Below are positions 1-5,843 of a stretch of DNA of 12,459 nt, piece after piece (position 1 is the stretch's first letter; each line of letters starts with the position of its first letter). The stretch is from Staphylococcaceae bacterium UBA6286. GTDB lineage: Bacteria; Bacillota; Bacilli; Staphylococcales; Staphylococcaceae. Position numbers and translations under genes: made by a program. The stretch covers positions 26,058-38,516 of the forward strand of contig DJUI01000055.1 in assembly GCA_002438305.1 (NCBI GenBank). Direction: 5' to 3'. The notes beneath the pieces were generated by a model, which was given only the letters and a program-made list of their open reading frames with translations, was not told the DNA's origin and made no database searches.

Positions 1-587
1 ACCATAAAATAATGATCCATGATATTTCCAAGGAAATTGACTGGCAGCGTATCGTTCAAGAAATTAAGGAACAGTTTGGCCGTATCGATGTGCTGATTAA
101 TAATGCAGGTATCATCGGCAAAGTTGAATCTTATCACAACACCACGCTCGATGAATTCCGAAGTGTTATGGAAACGAATGTATGGGGAACATATCTCGGC
201 ATGCGTACAGTCATCTTAGCGATGAAAGAGCAGCAGTCAGGAAGTATTGTTAATGTATCGTCTATTGCGAGCATGGTGGGCTTAGGATTGAGTCCGTACG
301 GTGCCTCTAAAGGTGCTGTACGAACAATGACCAAATCAGCAGCAGGTGATTTTGCGAAATATAATGTACGTGTCAATGCGGTGCTGCCGGGTTTCATTGA
401 AACGGATATGATTAAAGATCAGCTTGAAAACGAACAGACAAACAACTGGTATATCGATAAAACGCCGTTAAAACGTATTGGGAAAATAGAAGATGTAGCA
501 CCGGCCGTCGTCTTTTTAGCGAGTGATGAGTCACAATTTATTACAGGATCTGAGATTGTCATTGACGGCGGAGTCACTGCGATATAA
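1..587 (+). CDS. SDR-family NAD(P)-dependent oxidoreductase, 5'-truncated by window edge
   Basis: This is the C-terminal part of a short-chain dehydrogenase/reductase, a cytosolic NAD(P)-dependent oxidoreductase of unknown substrate. The frame is open from the first bases. The ATG at 12 gives 191 residues but is probably an internal Met, because the N-terminal Rossmann TGxxxGxG cofactor motif is absent and should lie to the left of the window. Counting from that Met, NNAG is at 30-33, the structural Asn of NVWG is at 56, the catalytic Ser lies in NVSS at 83-84, and YGASK at 96-100 supplies the catalytic Tyr and Lys. PG at 126-127 and the C-terminal ITGSEIVIDGG segment are also typical of classical SDRs of about 250 residues. 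The family assignment is secure and the substrate cannot be told. No clear intrinsic terminator follows the TAA. Confidence 0.93.
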   Translation, partial: HKIMIHDISKEIDWQRIVQEIKEQFGRIDVLINNAGIIGKVESYHNTTLDEFRSVMETNVWGTYLGMRTVILAMKEQQSGSIVNVSSIASMVGLGLSPYGASKGAVRTMTKSAAGDFAKYNVRVNAVLPGFIETDMIKDQLENEQTNNWYIDKTPLKRIGKIEDVAPAVVFLASDESQFITGSEIVIDGGVTAI

Positions 588-707
588 CAAGTAGAGGGAC
601 CAGCTTCTCTGTGATATGATCGCGTCTCTGTTTTTGTGATGTCACGACGAAATATGTCTAAAATCAAAACGATTGTATTCAAGCTGCCGATTGTCATGAT
701 TCTGTCA

Positions 708-737
708 TTGAATAACTAATCAATATACCGCTATGAT
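708..737 (+). promoter_or_regulatory. Putative sigma-A promoter of the YtkA-like lipoprotein gene
   Basis: TTGAAT (708-713) and TATGAT (732-737) are separated by 18 bases, about 40 bases upstream of the lipoprotein start. The -10 matches TATAAT at 5 of 6 positions and the -35 matches at 4 of 6. The 188-base gap from 588 to 775 shows nothing else convincing: only a weak 4-6 bp hairpin just after the SDR stop. This is a by-eye consensus match only. Confidence 0.35.
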
Positions 738-775
738 AAGTGATGTGATGAATCAATGGATAAGGAGTAACAGAA

Positions 776-1480
776 ATGAAAAAAACAGCATTGCTATTAA
801 CAGCAGGACTCGTACTCTCTGCTTGCGGGCAGACTGAAGAGTCACATGAAGGTCATACGAAAAGTGCTTCTGTTGAACCTGTTGAAGTGAATTTGACAGT
901 ACCGGACAAAGGGAAAGCAGATCAGAAAGTCACATTGCAGGCCAAAGTCACACAAGCTGATAAAGCCATTAAGGCAGATGAAGTCATCTTTGAAATCATC
1001 AAAGACGGAAATTCTGATGATTCAGTGAAAAAAACGGTAAAAGAAACTGAAGATGGAATTTACAAACTGGATTACACATTTAAAGATGACGGCAGCTACA
1101 AAGTAATCAGCCATGTCACTGCAAAAAGTCAGCATACCATGCCCGACCAGACAATTGTCGTCGGACAAGGTGGACACACACATGCACATCATGAAGGAAC
1201 TATTCATGTGATGCCGATTACAGCCGAAAAAGACAAAGAAACAATGGTGACGGTTCATGTAGAAGACGAAAGAGGCCGTGCGAAATCAGATGCGATGACA
1301 CGTCTTGAAGTCAAGCAGCCGGACGGCAAAGTGCGGTGGATTGATTTAACAGAAAAAGAAGCAGGAACTTACGAAGGAACAGCGGTCTTCAAGCAGTCAG
1401 GAACGTATGAAGTGACTGGACATGCGGAAGATAAAGAAGGGTTCCATGTACATACCGAAACTATGTTCACCGTAAAATAA
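776..1480 (+). CDS. Lipoprotein with two YtkA-like domains
   Basis: This is a predicted membrane-anchored lipoprotein of 234 residues. The signal peptide (residues 1-16) ends in the lipobox LSAC with the lipidated Cys at 17. The mature part holds two similar immunoglobulin-like beta modules: about 35-128 (ending GIYKLDYTFKDDGSYKVISH) and about 142-233 (ending GTYEGTAVFKQSGTYEVTGH). The shared G-x-Y...F...G-x-Y-x-V pattern is that of YtkA-like/FixH-type extracellular domains. A histidine-rich linker, HTHAHH at 134-139, joins them, and further His residues occur at 24, 27, 113, 120, 144, 161, 216, 224 and 226. This suggests metal binding at the outer membrane face, which is inference. AAGGAG at 762-767, eight bases before the ATG, supports the start. 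It converges on murB. The precise role of YtkA proteins is not established. Confidence 0.85.
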   Translation: MKKTALLLTAGLVLSACGQTEESHEGHTKSASVEPVEVNLTVPDKGKADQKVTLQAKVTQADKAIKADEVIFEIIKDGNSDDSVKKTVKETEDGIYKLDYTFKDDGSYKVISHVTAKSQHTMPDQTIVVGQGGHTHAHHEGTIHVMPITAEKDKETMVTVHVEDERGRAKSDAMTRLEVKQPDGKVRWIDLTEKEAGTYEGTAVFKQSGTYEVTGHAEDKEGFHVHTETMFTVK

Positions 1481-1508
1481 CAGCAGCAGGCATCAGCCTG
1501 CTGCTGTT
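1479..1508 (+). terminator. Stem-loop at the end of the YtkA-like lipoprotein gene
   Basis: A perfect 13-bp inverted repeat (AACAGCAGCAGGC at 1479-1491, loop ATCA, right arm at 1496-1508) begins within the TAA stop codon. The T-run after it is short (TTTC, then ATTAT), so termination may be incomplete. It could also act as a 3' stabilising hairpin, or serve as a backstop for minus-strand transcripts leaving murB. Confidence 0.65.
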
Positions 1509-1551
1509 TCATTATAATAACTTCCTTAAGCAGGATATGCATTGATTCAAT

Positions 1552-1581
1552 AAAAGACAGCAGATCACTCTGCTGTCTTTT
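1552..1581 (-). terminator. Intrinsic terminator of murB
   Basis: There is a perfect 12-bp inverted repeat: AAAAGACAGCAG at 1552-1563 and CTGCTGTCTTTT at 1570-1581. The murB TGA stop sits in and beside the six-base loop. Read on the minus strand, the hairpin ends in TTTT followed by ATTG. On the plus strand it also ends in TTTT, so it may work in both directions between the converging genes. Confidence 0.7.
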
Positions 1582-2485
1582 CTCCGATGATTCTGACTTC
1601 CGGTTGAAGTTCGATTCCTGTTTGTTCCAGCACTGTCCGCTGCACATAGGCGATCATTTCTTCATAATCTGTTGCTGTCCCGTGATCAACATTGACGATG
1701 AACCCAGCATGTTTCTTTGATACTTCAACACCACCGATACGATGACCTTGAAGACCCGCTTCCTGTATCAGCTGGCCGGCAAAGTGATTGGGAGGTCGTC
1801 TGAAGACACTGCCGCATGATGGATATTCAAGTGGCTGCTTGTCTTCACGTCGCTGCGTTAAATCATCCATTTTTGCCTGAATGACCGTAATATCACCGCG
1901 GCTGAAATTGAAAGTTGCTTCAAGAACGACAAGATGACGTTTTTGTATCGCACTTGTTCTGTAATCCAGTTCCAATGCTTCTGTATCGAGCGTATATATA
2001 TCACCGTTCTCATCGATGACTTTTGCGTGATCGATGCAATCTTTGATTTCGCCGCCATAGGCACCTGCGTTCATATAGACTGCACCGCCGACAGAACCAG
2101 GGATGCCGCATGCAAATTCCAGACCCGTCAAATGATGGTCGCGCGCTGCTCTTGATACATCGATGATGGCGGCCCCGCTGCCTGCAATAATTTGATCATA
2201 TTCCACTTGGATGTCTTTTAAGTTCAACAAGCTGAGAACAATGCCGCGAATGCCGCCGTCTCTAATGATGATGTTAGATCCATTACCTAGAAAAGTCACA
2301 GGAATCTGACGCTCTTTTGCAAATTTCATCACAGCGCTTACTTCTTCGTAGCGGACTGGAGAAATATAATAATCCGCATTGCCGCCTGTTTTAGTGTAAG
2401 TATATTTTTTTAATGGCTCGTTTACTTTAATGAGAGCCGCCGGAATAACTTGTGTTAATGATTCGTATAGTTTATTAAGAGTCAA
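1565..2485 (-). CDS. murB: UDP-N-acetylenolpyruvoylglucosamine reductase MurB
   Basis: MurB is a cytosolic FAD enzyme that uses NADPH to reduce UDP-GlcNAc-enolpyruvate to UDP-MurNAc, the second committed step of peptidoglycan synthesis. Visible signatures, numbered from the TTG start, are TKTGGNA near 32-38, the FAD-binding GNGSN at 67-71, [19 protein letters not shown] starting at 127, the YR pair (Arg176), CGSVF carrying the catalytic Ser226, and PEVRIIG with Glu296. The short form resembles Gram-positive type II MurB. I chose the TTG at 2485 (306 residues, close to the roughly 307 of S. aureus). It has AAAGG (2500-2496) ten bases upstream, and the N-terminus then aligns residue for residue with the S. 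aureus protein as I recall it. An ATG at 2503 lacks a ribosome binding site. The gene follows the grpB-like gene on the same strand by 26 bases and is probably cotranscribed with it. Confidence 0.96.
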   Translation of the reverse strand: MTLNKLYESLTQVIPAALIKVNEPLKKYTYTKTGGNADYYISPVRYEEVSAVMKFAKERQIPVTFLGNGSNIIIRDGGIRGIVLSLLNLKDIQVEYDQIIAGSGAAIIDVSRAARDHHLTGLEFACGIPGSVGGAVYMNAGAYGGEIKDCIDHAKVIDENGDIYTLDTEALELDYRTSAIQKRHLVVLEATFNFSRGDITVIQAKMDDLTQRREDKQPLEYPSCGSVFRRPPNHFAGQLIQEAGLQGHRIGGVEVSKKHAGFIVNVDHGTATDYEEMIAYVQRTVLEQTGIELQPEVRIIGEKTAE

Positions 2486-2508
2486 TGGGTTACGCCCTTT
2501 CATTCTAA

Positions 2509-2527
2509 TTGCTATTTATTATAGCAA
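2509..2527 (-). repeat. 7-bp inverted repeat at the grpB/murB junction
   Basis: TTGCTAT (2509-2515) and ATAGCAA (2521-2527) flank a five-base AT loop. The repeat covers the grpB-like stop codon and lies just upstream of the murB ribosome binding site. No T-run follows on the minus strand, so it is not a good terminator. It could affect murB translation or message processing, or mean nothing. Confidence 0.35.
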
Positions 2528-3042
2528 CAATTCAGCTGATTGGCGATAGCAGAGCTGAACCAATTGGATTTCTCTTCCTCATACTCTTTTTTTGTCAGTC
2601 CGACAAGCGTCTCTTTAAAGTCATTGAACTGGTTGATGAGAGCCGGCTGTTCTTTAAGCAGCTGATGAGCGGCTAAATAACGTGCTGCCTTATCACTATC
2701 CGCTTCAACGATATGAAGACGACATTGTTCATTTAAAGTCTGTAAATCAGTAAATTGCGCAAAAACACATTTCTTTTGATAAGGATGATGAAGTCTATAA
2801 AATCCACTGTTGTTCAATCGTTTTTCATCCAAAGTAGTCATGGCATGAAGGTTAGGGACGATGACCAATACATCAATGACAGACGATGTGAGTGCATGAG
2901 AAAGTGCAGTTCCGCCGATATGATGAACGGCTGTGACAGGTGAGTCCAGCAAATTGAGCAGCAGTGTTCTAATCGCTTCATATCGGATGACGAAATGTTC
3001 GGGATGGTCGTTCAGCGTTAAATTAGGTGTTTGTTTAATCAT
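2512..3042 (-). CDS. GrpB-like (UPF0157) nucleotidyltransferase-fold protein
   Basis: This 176-residue protein belongs to the GrpB/UPF0157 family, which has a polymerase-beta-like nucleotidyltransferase fold and mostly unknown function. Evidence is the central block HHIGGTAL...VIDVLV at residues 40-60, matching the family pattern HIGSTAVPGL..KPIIDI-V, the later RLHIVEAD (108-115), and the tail [16 protein letters not shown], equivalent to the family's Y-x3-K-x2-F-I end. The usual Ser of HIGST is Gly here, and the VPGL and AKP parts are lost, although Asp57 of IDV remains. Catalytic competence is therefore uncertain. The start at 3042 has AGAGG (3054-3050) seven bases upstream. An in-frame ATG at 3075 would add 11 residues but has no ribosome binding site. 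It is divergent from the lipoprotein gene at 3121 and upstream of murB. Confidence 0.8.
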   Translation of the reverse strand: MIKQTPNLTLNDHPEHFVIRYEAIRTLLLNLLDSPVTAVHHIGGTALSHALTSSVIDVLVIVPNLHAMTTLDEKRLNNSGFYRLHHPYQKKCVFAQFTDLQTLNEQCRLHIVEADSDKAARYLAAHQLLKEQPALINQFNDFKETLVGLTKKEYEEEKSNWFSSAIANQLNCCYNK

Positions 3043-3070
3043 TGTCGTACCTCTGTTTTTGGATAAGTAT

Positions 3071-3109
3071 TTCACTTCATTATAATTTTAGGTATAATGT
3101 TTTTAGCAA
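3071..3109. promoter_or_regulatory. Overlapping divergent promoters for the grpB-like gene and the EMYY lipoprotein
   Basis: Plus strand: TTCACT (3071-3076), 16-base spacer, TATAAT (3093-3098), leading to the lipoprotein at 3121. Minus strand: TTGCTA (3109-3104), 19-base spacer, TATAAT (3084-3079), leading to the GrpB-like start at 3042. The minus -10 lies in the perfect palindrome ATTATAAT (3079-3086), which also spells TATAAT on the plus strand at 3081-3086. The two promoters occupy the same stretch, so polymerases should exclude each other. This is consensus matching only. Confidence 0.5.
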
Positions 3110-3120
3110 GGAGAAGATAA

Positions 3121-4011
3121 ATGAAAATAATAATTCATCTAATACTGCTGTCATGTCTTACTGTGCTTACCGCATGCGGTAATGAAGTCAAGTCAGACAT
3201 TAATGATTATAAATCCCAGATGACAGATGTTCAATCAGAAGAAAAGAAACTTGTGGAATCAATCGACCAGCTGAAGCTTGAGAAAGCTGATCAGTTAATT
3301 GGGACAGAAGTAACTGAAGTCAAAAAGGAAAAATTGAAATCGATAGAATCATCTCTTGAAAATAAAGTCAGGCCGCAGCTGGCTGTCTATGAAAAAAAAC
3401 TGAATGCTGTAGATGTTCAAACTAAAGAAGTGGCCGATGTTCATGATATTTATCTTGATAACTTCAAGAAAAAGAAAGAATTTATCAAAGATATATATGA
3501 TTATATTAAGTTATATAATGAGTCGATTGTATCAAATGAAGAAATACTCGGCTATACGGAAGTATTCGAGAAAAACAAGGCGAAGAGTGAAAAGTTTGCA
3601 GACCGTGCCATCGACAACAAGAAAGAACGGTCAGATTATAATACACTGACCGATCTCATCAATGCCAACAGCGAATCATTAAAAAGTAAGGTTGAATTTT
3701 TGATGGGTAGTGCAAGTACTCAAGAGAAGCAGACGTATATCGATGATACATTACTGCCGCTGCTGAGCTCACATGTTGAGAAACTGAATCAGACCAATAT
3801 CAGTTCGTCCAACGTGATACAGATGCGTAAAGCTCAGACTGAAATCTATTACAGTCTCATCAATTACTACAAAGAACGTAAACATGCGATGGGTATTGAA
3901 GAGCAGCTTCAGAACATGCCGATTCAACGTATTCTCGAAAATACAAAACAGATCAAATCCATCGACGAAAAATATTACGATGCATTGAACAAATTAGAAG
4001 AGAAGGCATAA
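3121..4011 (+). CDS. EMYY-motif-type lipoprotein
   Basis: This is a 296-residue predicted lipoprotein. The signal peptide (1-18) ends in lipobox LTAC, with the lipidated Cys at 19 followed by Gly. The mature chain is Lys/Glu-rich, almost devoid of hydrophobic segments, and looks largely alpha-helical with coiled-coil character (about 30-120 and 215-295). Residues 241-253, EIYYSLINYYKER, match the signature region that gives staphylococcal 'EMYY motif lipoproteins' their name, with Ile in place of Met. Function is not known for this family; a cell-surface location is expected. AAGGAG (3108-3113) seven bases before the ATG supports the start. The gene is flanked by divergent grpB and converges on a small membrane-protein gene, so it appears monocistronic. 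Confidence 0.85.
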   Translation: MKIIIHLILLSCLTVLTACGNEVKSDINDYKSQMTDVQSEEKKLVESIDQLKLEKADQLIGTEVTEVKKEKLKSIESSLENKVRPQLAVYEKKLNAVDVQTKEVADVHDIYLDNFKKKKEFIKDIYDYIKLYNESIVSNEEILGYTEVFEKNKAKSEKFADRAIDNKKERSDYNTLTDLINANSESLKSKVEFLMGSASTQEKQTYIDDTLLPLLSSHVEKLNQTNISSSNVIQMRKAQTEIYYSLINYYKERKHAMGIEEQLQNMPIQRILENTKQIKSIDEKYYDALNKLEEKA

Positions 4012-4023
4012 GACCTTCTCTTC
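3997..4023. terminator. Stem-loop between two converging genes
   Basis: A perfect 10-bp stem (GAAGAGAAGG at 3997-4006, CCTTCTCTTC at 4014-4023) with a seven-base loop spans the lipoprotein stop codon. It lies just past the stop of the convergent small gene at 4026. Neither side has a long T-run, so it is a plausible but atypical bidirectional terminator. Confidence 0.55.
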
Positions 4024-4025
4024 GC

Positions 4026-4229
4026 TTATTGCTTATCATGATTTCTTGAAATGTAGACATTTCTCGCAATAACTGTTAATATCCAGATTCCGAAAGCAGT
4101 GATGACCAGCCAGGAAATCATAGCGTTATTGTTAAAGTCGATGACAAATAAAATCACAAATATCATCAGACAGAGATTGATCGTATCAAGAAAGCTCCAG
4201 CGCTTAACAGGTAACTGAGTTCTATTCAA
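4026..4229 (-). CDS. Small two-helix membrane protein of unknown function
   Basis: I do not recognise this 67-residue protein. It starts with TTG at 4229, supported by a near-ideal ribosome binding site AAAGGAGG (4244-4237) seven bases upstream. That strength is the main reason to believe the gene is real. Two hydrophobic segments, about 13-30 and 37-54, are separated by a short polar turn (DFNNN) and flanked by basic residues (KR near 9-10; R56 and R62 with K66 at the end). This predicts a hairpin in the membrane with both ends in the cytoplasm. A TATAAT sits at 4256-4251 upstream. It is divergent from ytxJ, with which it shares a 116-base intergenic region containing a dyad. Confidence 0.7.
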   Translation of the reverse strand: MNRTQLPVKRWSFLDTINLCLMIFVILFVIDFNNNAMISWLVITAFGIWILTVIARNVYISRNHDKQ

Positions 4230-4250
4230 TTTAATACCTCCTTTCTTGTT

Positions 4251-4277
4251 ATTATAGCATGACTAATTATAAGTCAT
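4251..4277 (-). promoter_or_regulatory. Putative promoter and operator dyad of the small membrane-protein gene
   Basis: On the minus strand a perfect TATAAT (4256-4251) lies seven bases upstream of the ribosome binding site region. ATGACT (4277-4272) is a possible -35 at a short 15-base spacing. The -35 area is a 19-bp dyad, ATGACTAATTATAAGTCAT (4259-4277), symmetrical except for one position in each half. It could bind a dimeric regulator affecting this gene and divergent ytxJ. I do not match it confidently to a named regulator's box. Confidence 0.45.
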
Positions 4278-4313
4278 TAAGGGTATTAAATTAAAAAAAG
4301 GTCATATGAAAAA

Positions 4314-4332
4314 CAAATAGTTAACCTATTTG
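4314..4332 (+). repeat. Inverted repeat upstream of the ytxJ ribosome binding site
   Basis: CAAATAG (4314-4320) and CTATTTG (4326-4332) flank TTAAC and end three bases before the GAGG of the ytxJ ribosome binding site. It could form a 7-bp hairpin in the ytxJ leader or be a DNA operator. It has no T-run, so it is not a terminator. Confidence 0.35.
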
Positions 4333-4345
4333 ATGAGGTGAAAAG

Positions 4346-4666
4346 ATGGTAATAAAAATTAATAGTGTAGAACAATTTGATAATTTACTACAGGAACAGG
4401 ATAAGTTTTTTCTGATGAAACATTCGACTACTTGTCCTATTTCAATGAATGCATTTGACCAGTATAACAACTTTTTATACGAACGTGATATGGACGGCTA
4501 TTACTTGACTGTTCAAGAGGCACGCGAACTATCCAACTATATTGCTGAGCAGACTGATATTAAGCATGAATCACCGCAAGCCTTTTACTTTGTTAATCAG
4601 AAGGCTGTCTGGAATGCAAGTCATAATCAGATAACAGTCCATTCTCTCTCAGCAGCAGAGGAATAA
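4346..4666 (+). CDS. ytxJ: Monothiol bacilliredoxin YtxJ/BrxC
   Basis: This is a 106-residue thioredoxin-fold protein of the YtxJ (BrxC) family. It is a cytosolic bacilliredoxin thought to act on bacillithiol mixed disulfides of proteins in Firmicutes that make bacillithiol. The active site is TCPIS at 29-33, with a single Cys at 30 as in BrxC, rather than the CGC or CxxC of other bacilliredoxins and thioredoxins. SPQAF (76-80) contains the cis-Pro77 expected opposite the active site, followed by the beta strand AFYFVNQKAVWNASH. Full length for the family. GAGG (4335-4338) seven bases before the ATG supports the start. A strong terminator follows, separating it from the glycerate-kinase-like gene. 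Confidence 0.9.
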   Translation: MVIKINSVEQFDNLLQEQDKFFLMKHSTTCPISMNAFDQYNNFLYERDMDGYYLTVQEARELSNYIAEQTDIKHESPQAFYFVNQKAVWNASHNQITVHSLSAAEE

Positions 4667-4677
4667 CAAACCATATA

Positions 4678-4710
4678 AACTAATAGCTGAGGCTATTAGT
4701 TATTTATTTT
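4678..4710 (+). terminator. Intrinsic terminator after ytxJ, abutting the next ribosome binding site
   Basis: A 10-bp perfect stem (AACTAATAGC at 4678-4687, loop TGAG, GCTATTAGTT at 4692-4701) is followed by ATTTATTTT. The GGAGGG ribosome binding site of the next gene starts at 4711, immediately after the T-rich tail. Any transcript reading that gene must therefore cross or start within the terminator. Confidence 0.8.
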
Positions 4711-4721
4711 GGAGGGAAACC

Positions 4722-5792
4722 ATGAACATATTAGTGGCACTTGACCGGTTCGGTGATAAACTCAGTTCACACGCAGCGAATATCTTTGTGGAAGAAGGAA
4801 TCAAACAAACCGCCTCACACAGTGAGGTCATCAAGTTATCATTATTCGACGGAACTAAAGATATGATAGATGGTGTCCTGCAGTGGAACTCAGGCAAACG
4901 CTATCAATGGAATGTACCAGGGAGTCATCTGCAGCAGAAACGAGTCGTCATCGCAGGAATCGACAAGAAACTGTTCATCGACTGCTCGACATTGTTTGAT
5001 GACGTCATCGATCTTAAGGAAACGTCGTCAGCTGGACTTGGGCAGGTCATCTTAAATGGCCTTGATCTAGGTTATGAATCATTCACCATTGCACTTGGAC
5101 GTACTACCATTATGGACGGCGGCGTAGGTATGCTCGAGCTGTTAGGAGCGAGATTTTATGATATGAACGGAGATCAGATGACTGGACCGTTATCTGCTGT
5201 TGATATTAAGAGAATCAGAAATATTGATCTCTCTTCTTTGGATGACCGGCTTCATACGAGCAAGTTCACTGTTATCAGCGACCGGTCCTATTATTTATAT
5301 GGTAATCACAGCCATGTAGCAGATTTGACGATCGATGAAGAAGATCAGAAAAGTATCGATAACACTATCTGGTATTTGAATGAACAGTTCAAGAAAATAG
5401 GTATTAATCTTACTCGACCATCAGACGGTGGAGATGGCGGGGGGCTGCGAGCAGTATTCAGTGAAGTGCTGTCAGCTGAAGTCCTGACATCAAAAGAACT
5501 GATATTCCGAGAGACGGATATTGAAGGACTGATTGAAGAAGCGGATATGATTATTTTTGGTGGTGGTACAGAGACTGCTTCAAAAGGTTCACTTGTCTCT
5601 CAGGCAGTCATGGCACACAGTCAGCCGGATAAAATATATATCTATTTGACAGCAGGGAGTCAGCTGCCTAGTGATGCTGACCACATCTATCATTTGAATG
5701 TCTATCCGGAGATGACTAGTGAAACGAATGACCTGCAGATCGGTATACAGTTGCAAAACACTATCAAGACAATACTGAAGTTAATGATGTGA
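4722..5792 (+). CDS. Divergent glycerate kinase family protein (GarK/GlxK type)
   Basis: This 356-residue protein is close to the usual length of GarK/GlxK-type glycerate kinases, which phosphorylate glycerate with ATP. Support comes from the N-terminal NILVALDRFGDKLSS (family pattern I-A-x-D-S-F-K-G-S-x-S), MDGGVGMLELLGARFYD at 131-147, DGGDGGGLRAVF at 235-246, and EEADMIIFGGGTE at 272-284. Several signature positions are changed: SFKGS reads RFGDK, ADGGEGT reads LFDGTKD, GGSATNDGG reads GRTTIMDGG, and the GEGxLDxQT motif reads GGGTETASK. The fold assignment is good, but kinase activity is doubtful or the substrate may differ. GGAGG (4711-4715) six bases before the ATG fixes the start. It lies downstream of ytxJ across a terminator and ends at a shared bidirectional terminator with pepT. 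Confidence 0.8.
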   Translation: MNILVALDRFGDKLSSHAANIFVEEGIKQTASHSEVIKLSLFDGTKDMIDGVLQWNSGKRYQWNVPGSHLQQKRVVIAGIDKKLFIDCSTLFDDVIDLKETSSAGLGQVILNGLDLGYESFTIALGRTTIMDGGVGMLELLGARFYDMNGDQMTGPLSAVDIKRIRNIDLSSLDDRLHTSKFTVISDRSYYLYGNHSHVADLTIDEEDQKSIDNTIWYLNEQFKKIGINLTRPSDGGDGGGLRAVFSEVLSAEVLTSKELIFRETDIEGLIEEADMIIFGGGTETASKGSLVSQAVMAHSQPDKIYIYLTAGSQLPSDADHIYHLNVYPEMTSETNDLQIGIQLQNTIKTILKLMM

Positions 5793-5796
5793 AATC

Positions 5797-5832
5797 AAAA
5801 AGACATTCAAACGCTGTTTGAATGTCTTTTTT
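5797..5832. terminator. Bidirectional intrinsic terminator between the glycerate-kinase-like gene and pepT
   Basis: A 16-bp perfect stem (AAAAAGACATTCAAAC at 5797-5812, right arm 5816-5831) has a three-base loop. It gives TTTTTT on the plus strand right after the GC part of the stem and TTTTTGATTT on the minus strand. It sits between two converging stop codons and should serve both. Confidence 0.9.
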
Positions 5833-5843
5833 GTATAGCAATA

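Noticed and set aside
12..14. ATG at 12 as the true start of the SDR gene
   Set aside because: The frame is open to the window edge, no ribosome binding site precedes it, and the protein would lack the cofactor-binding glycine motif.
588..660. Intrinsic terminator after the SDR gene
   Set aside because: Only a 4-6 bp stem with G-T pairs is found, and the T-run at about 630-634 is not adjacent to it.
1022..1258. Minus-strand frame opposite the YtkA-like lipoprotein
   Set aside because: Its composition is the mirror of the His- and Lys-rich coding strand and it has no ribosome binding site; it is a shadow frame.
1481..1507. CAGCAGCAG-like run as a short tandem repeat or CRISPR unit
   Set aside because: It is the two arms of one hairpin at a gene end, with no further copies at regular spacing.
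4306..4320. Mini reading frame MKNK upstream of ytxJ as a possible leader peptide
   Set aside because: It is only four codons long, has a poorly spaced AAAGG, and contains no run of regulatory codons; chance is the simpler explanation.
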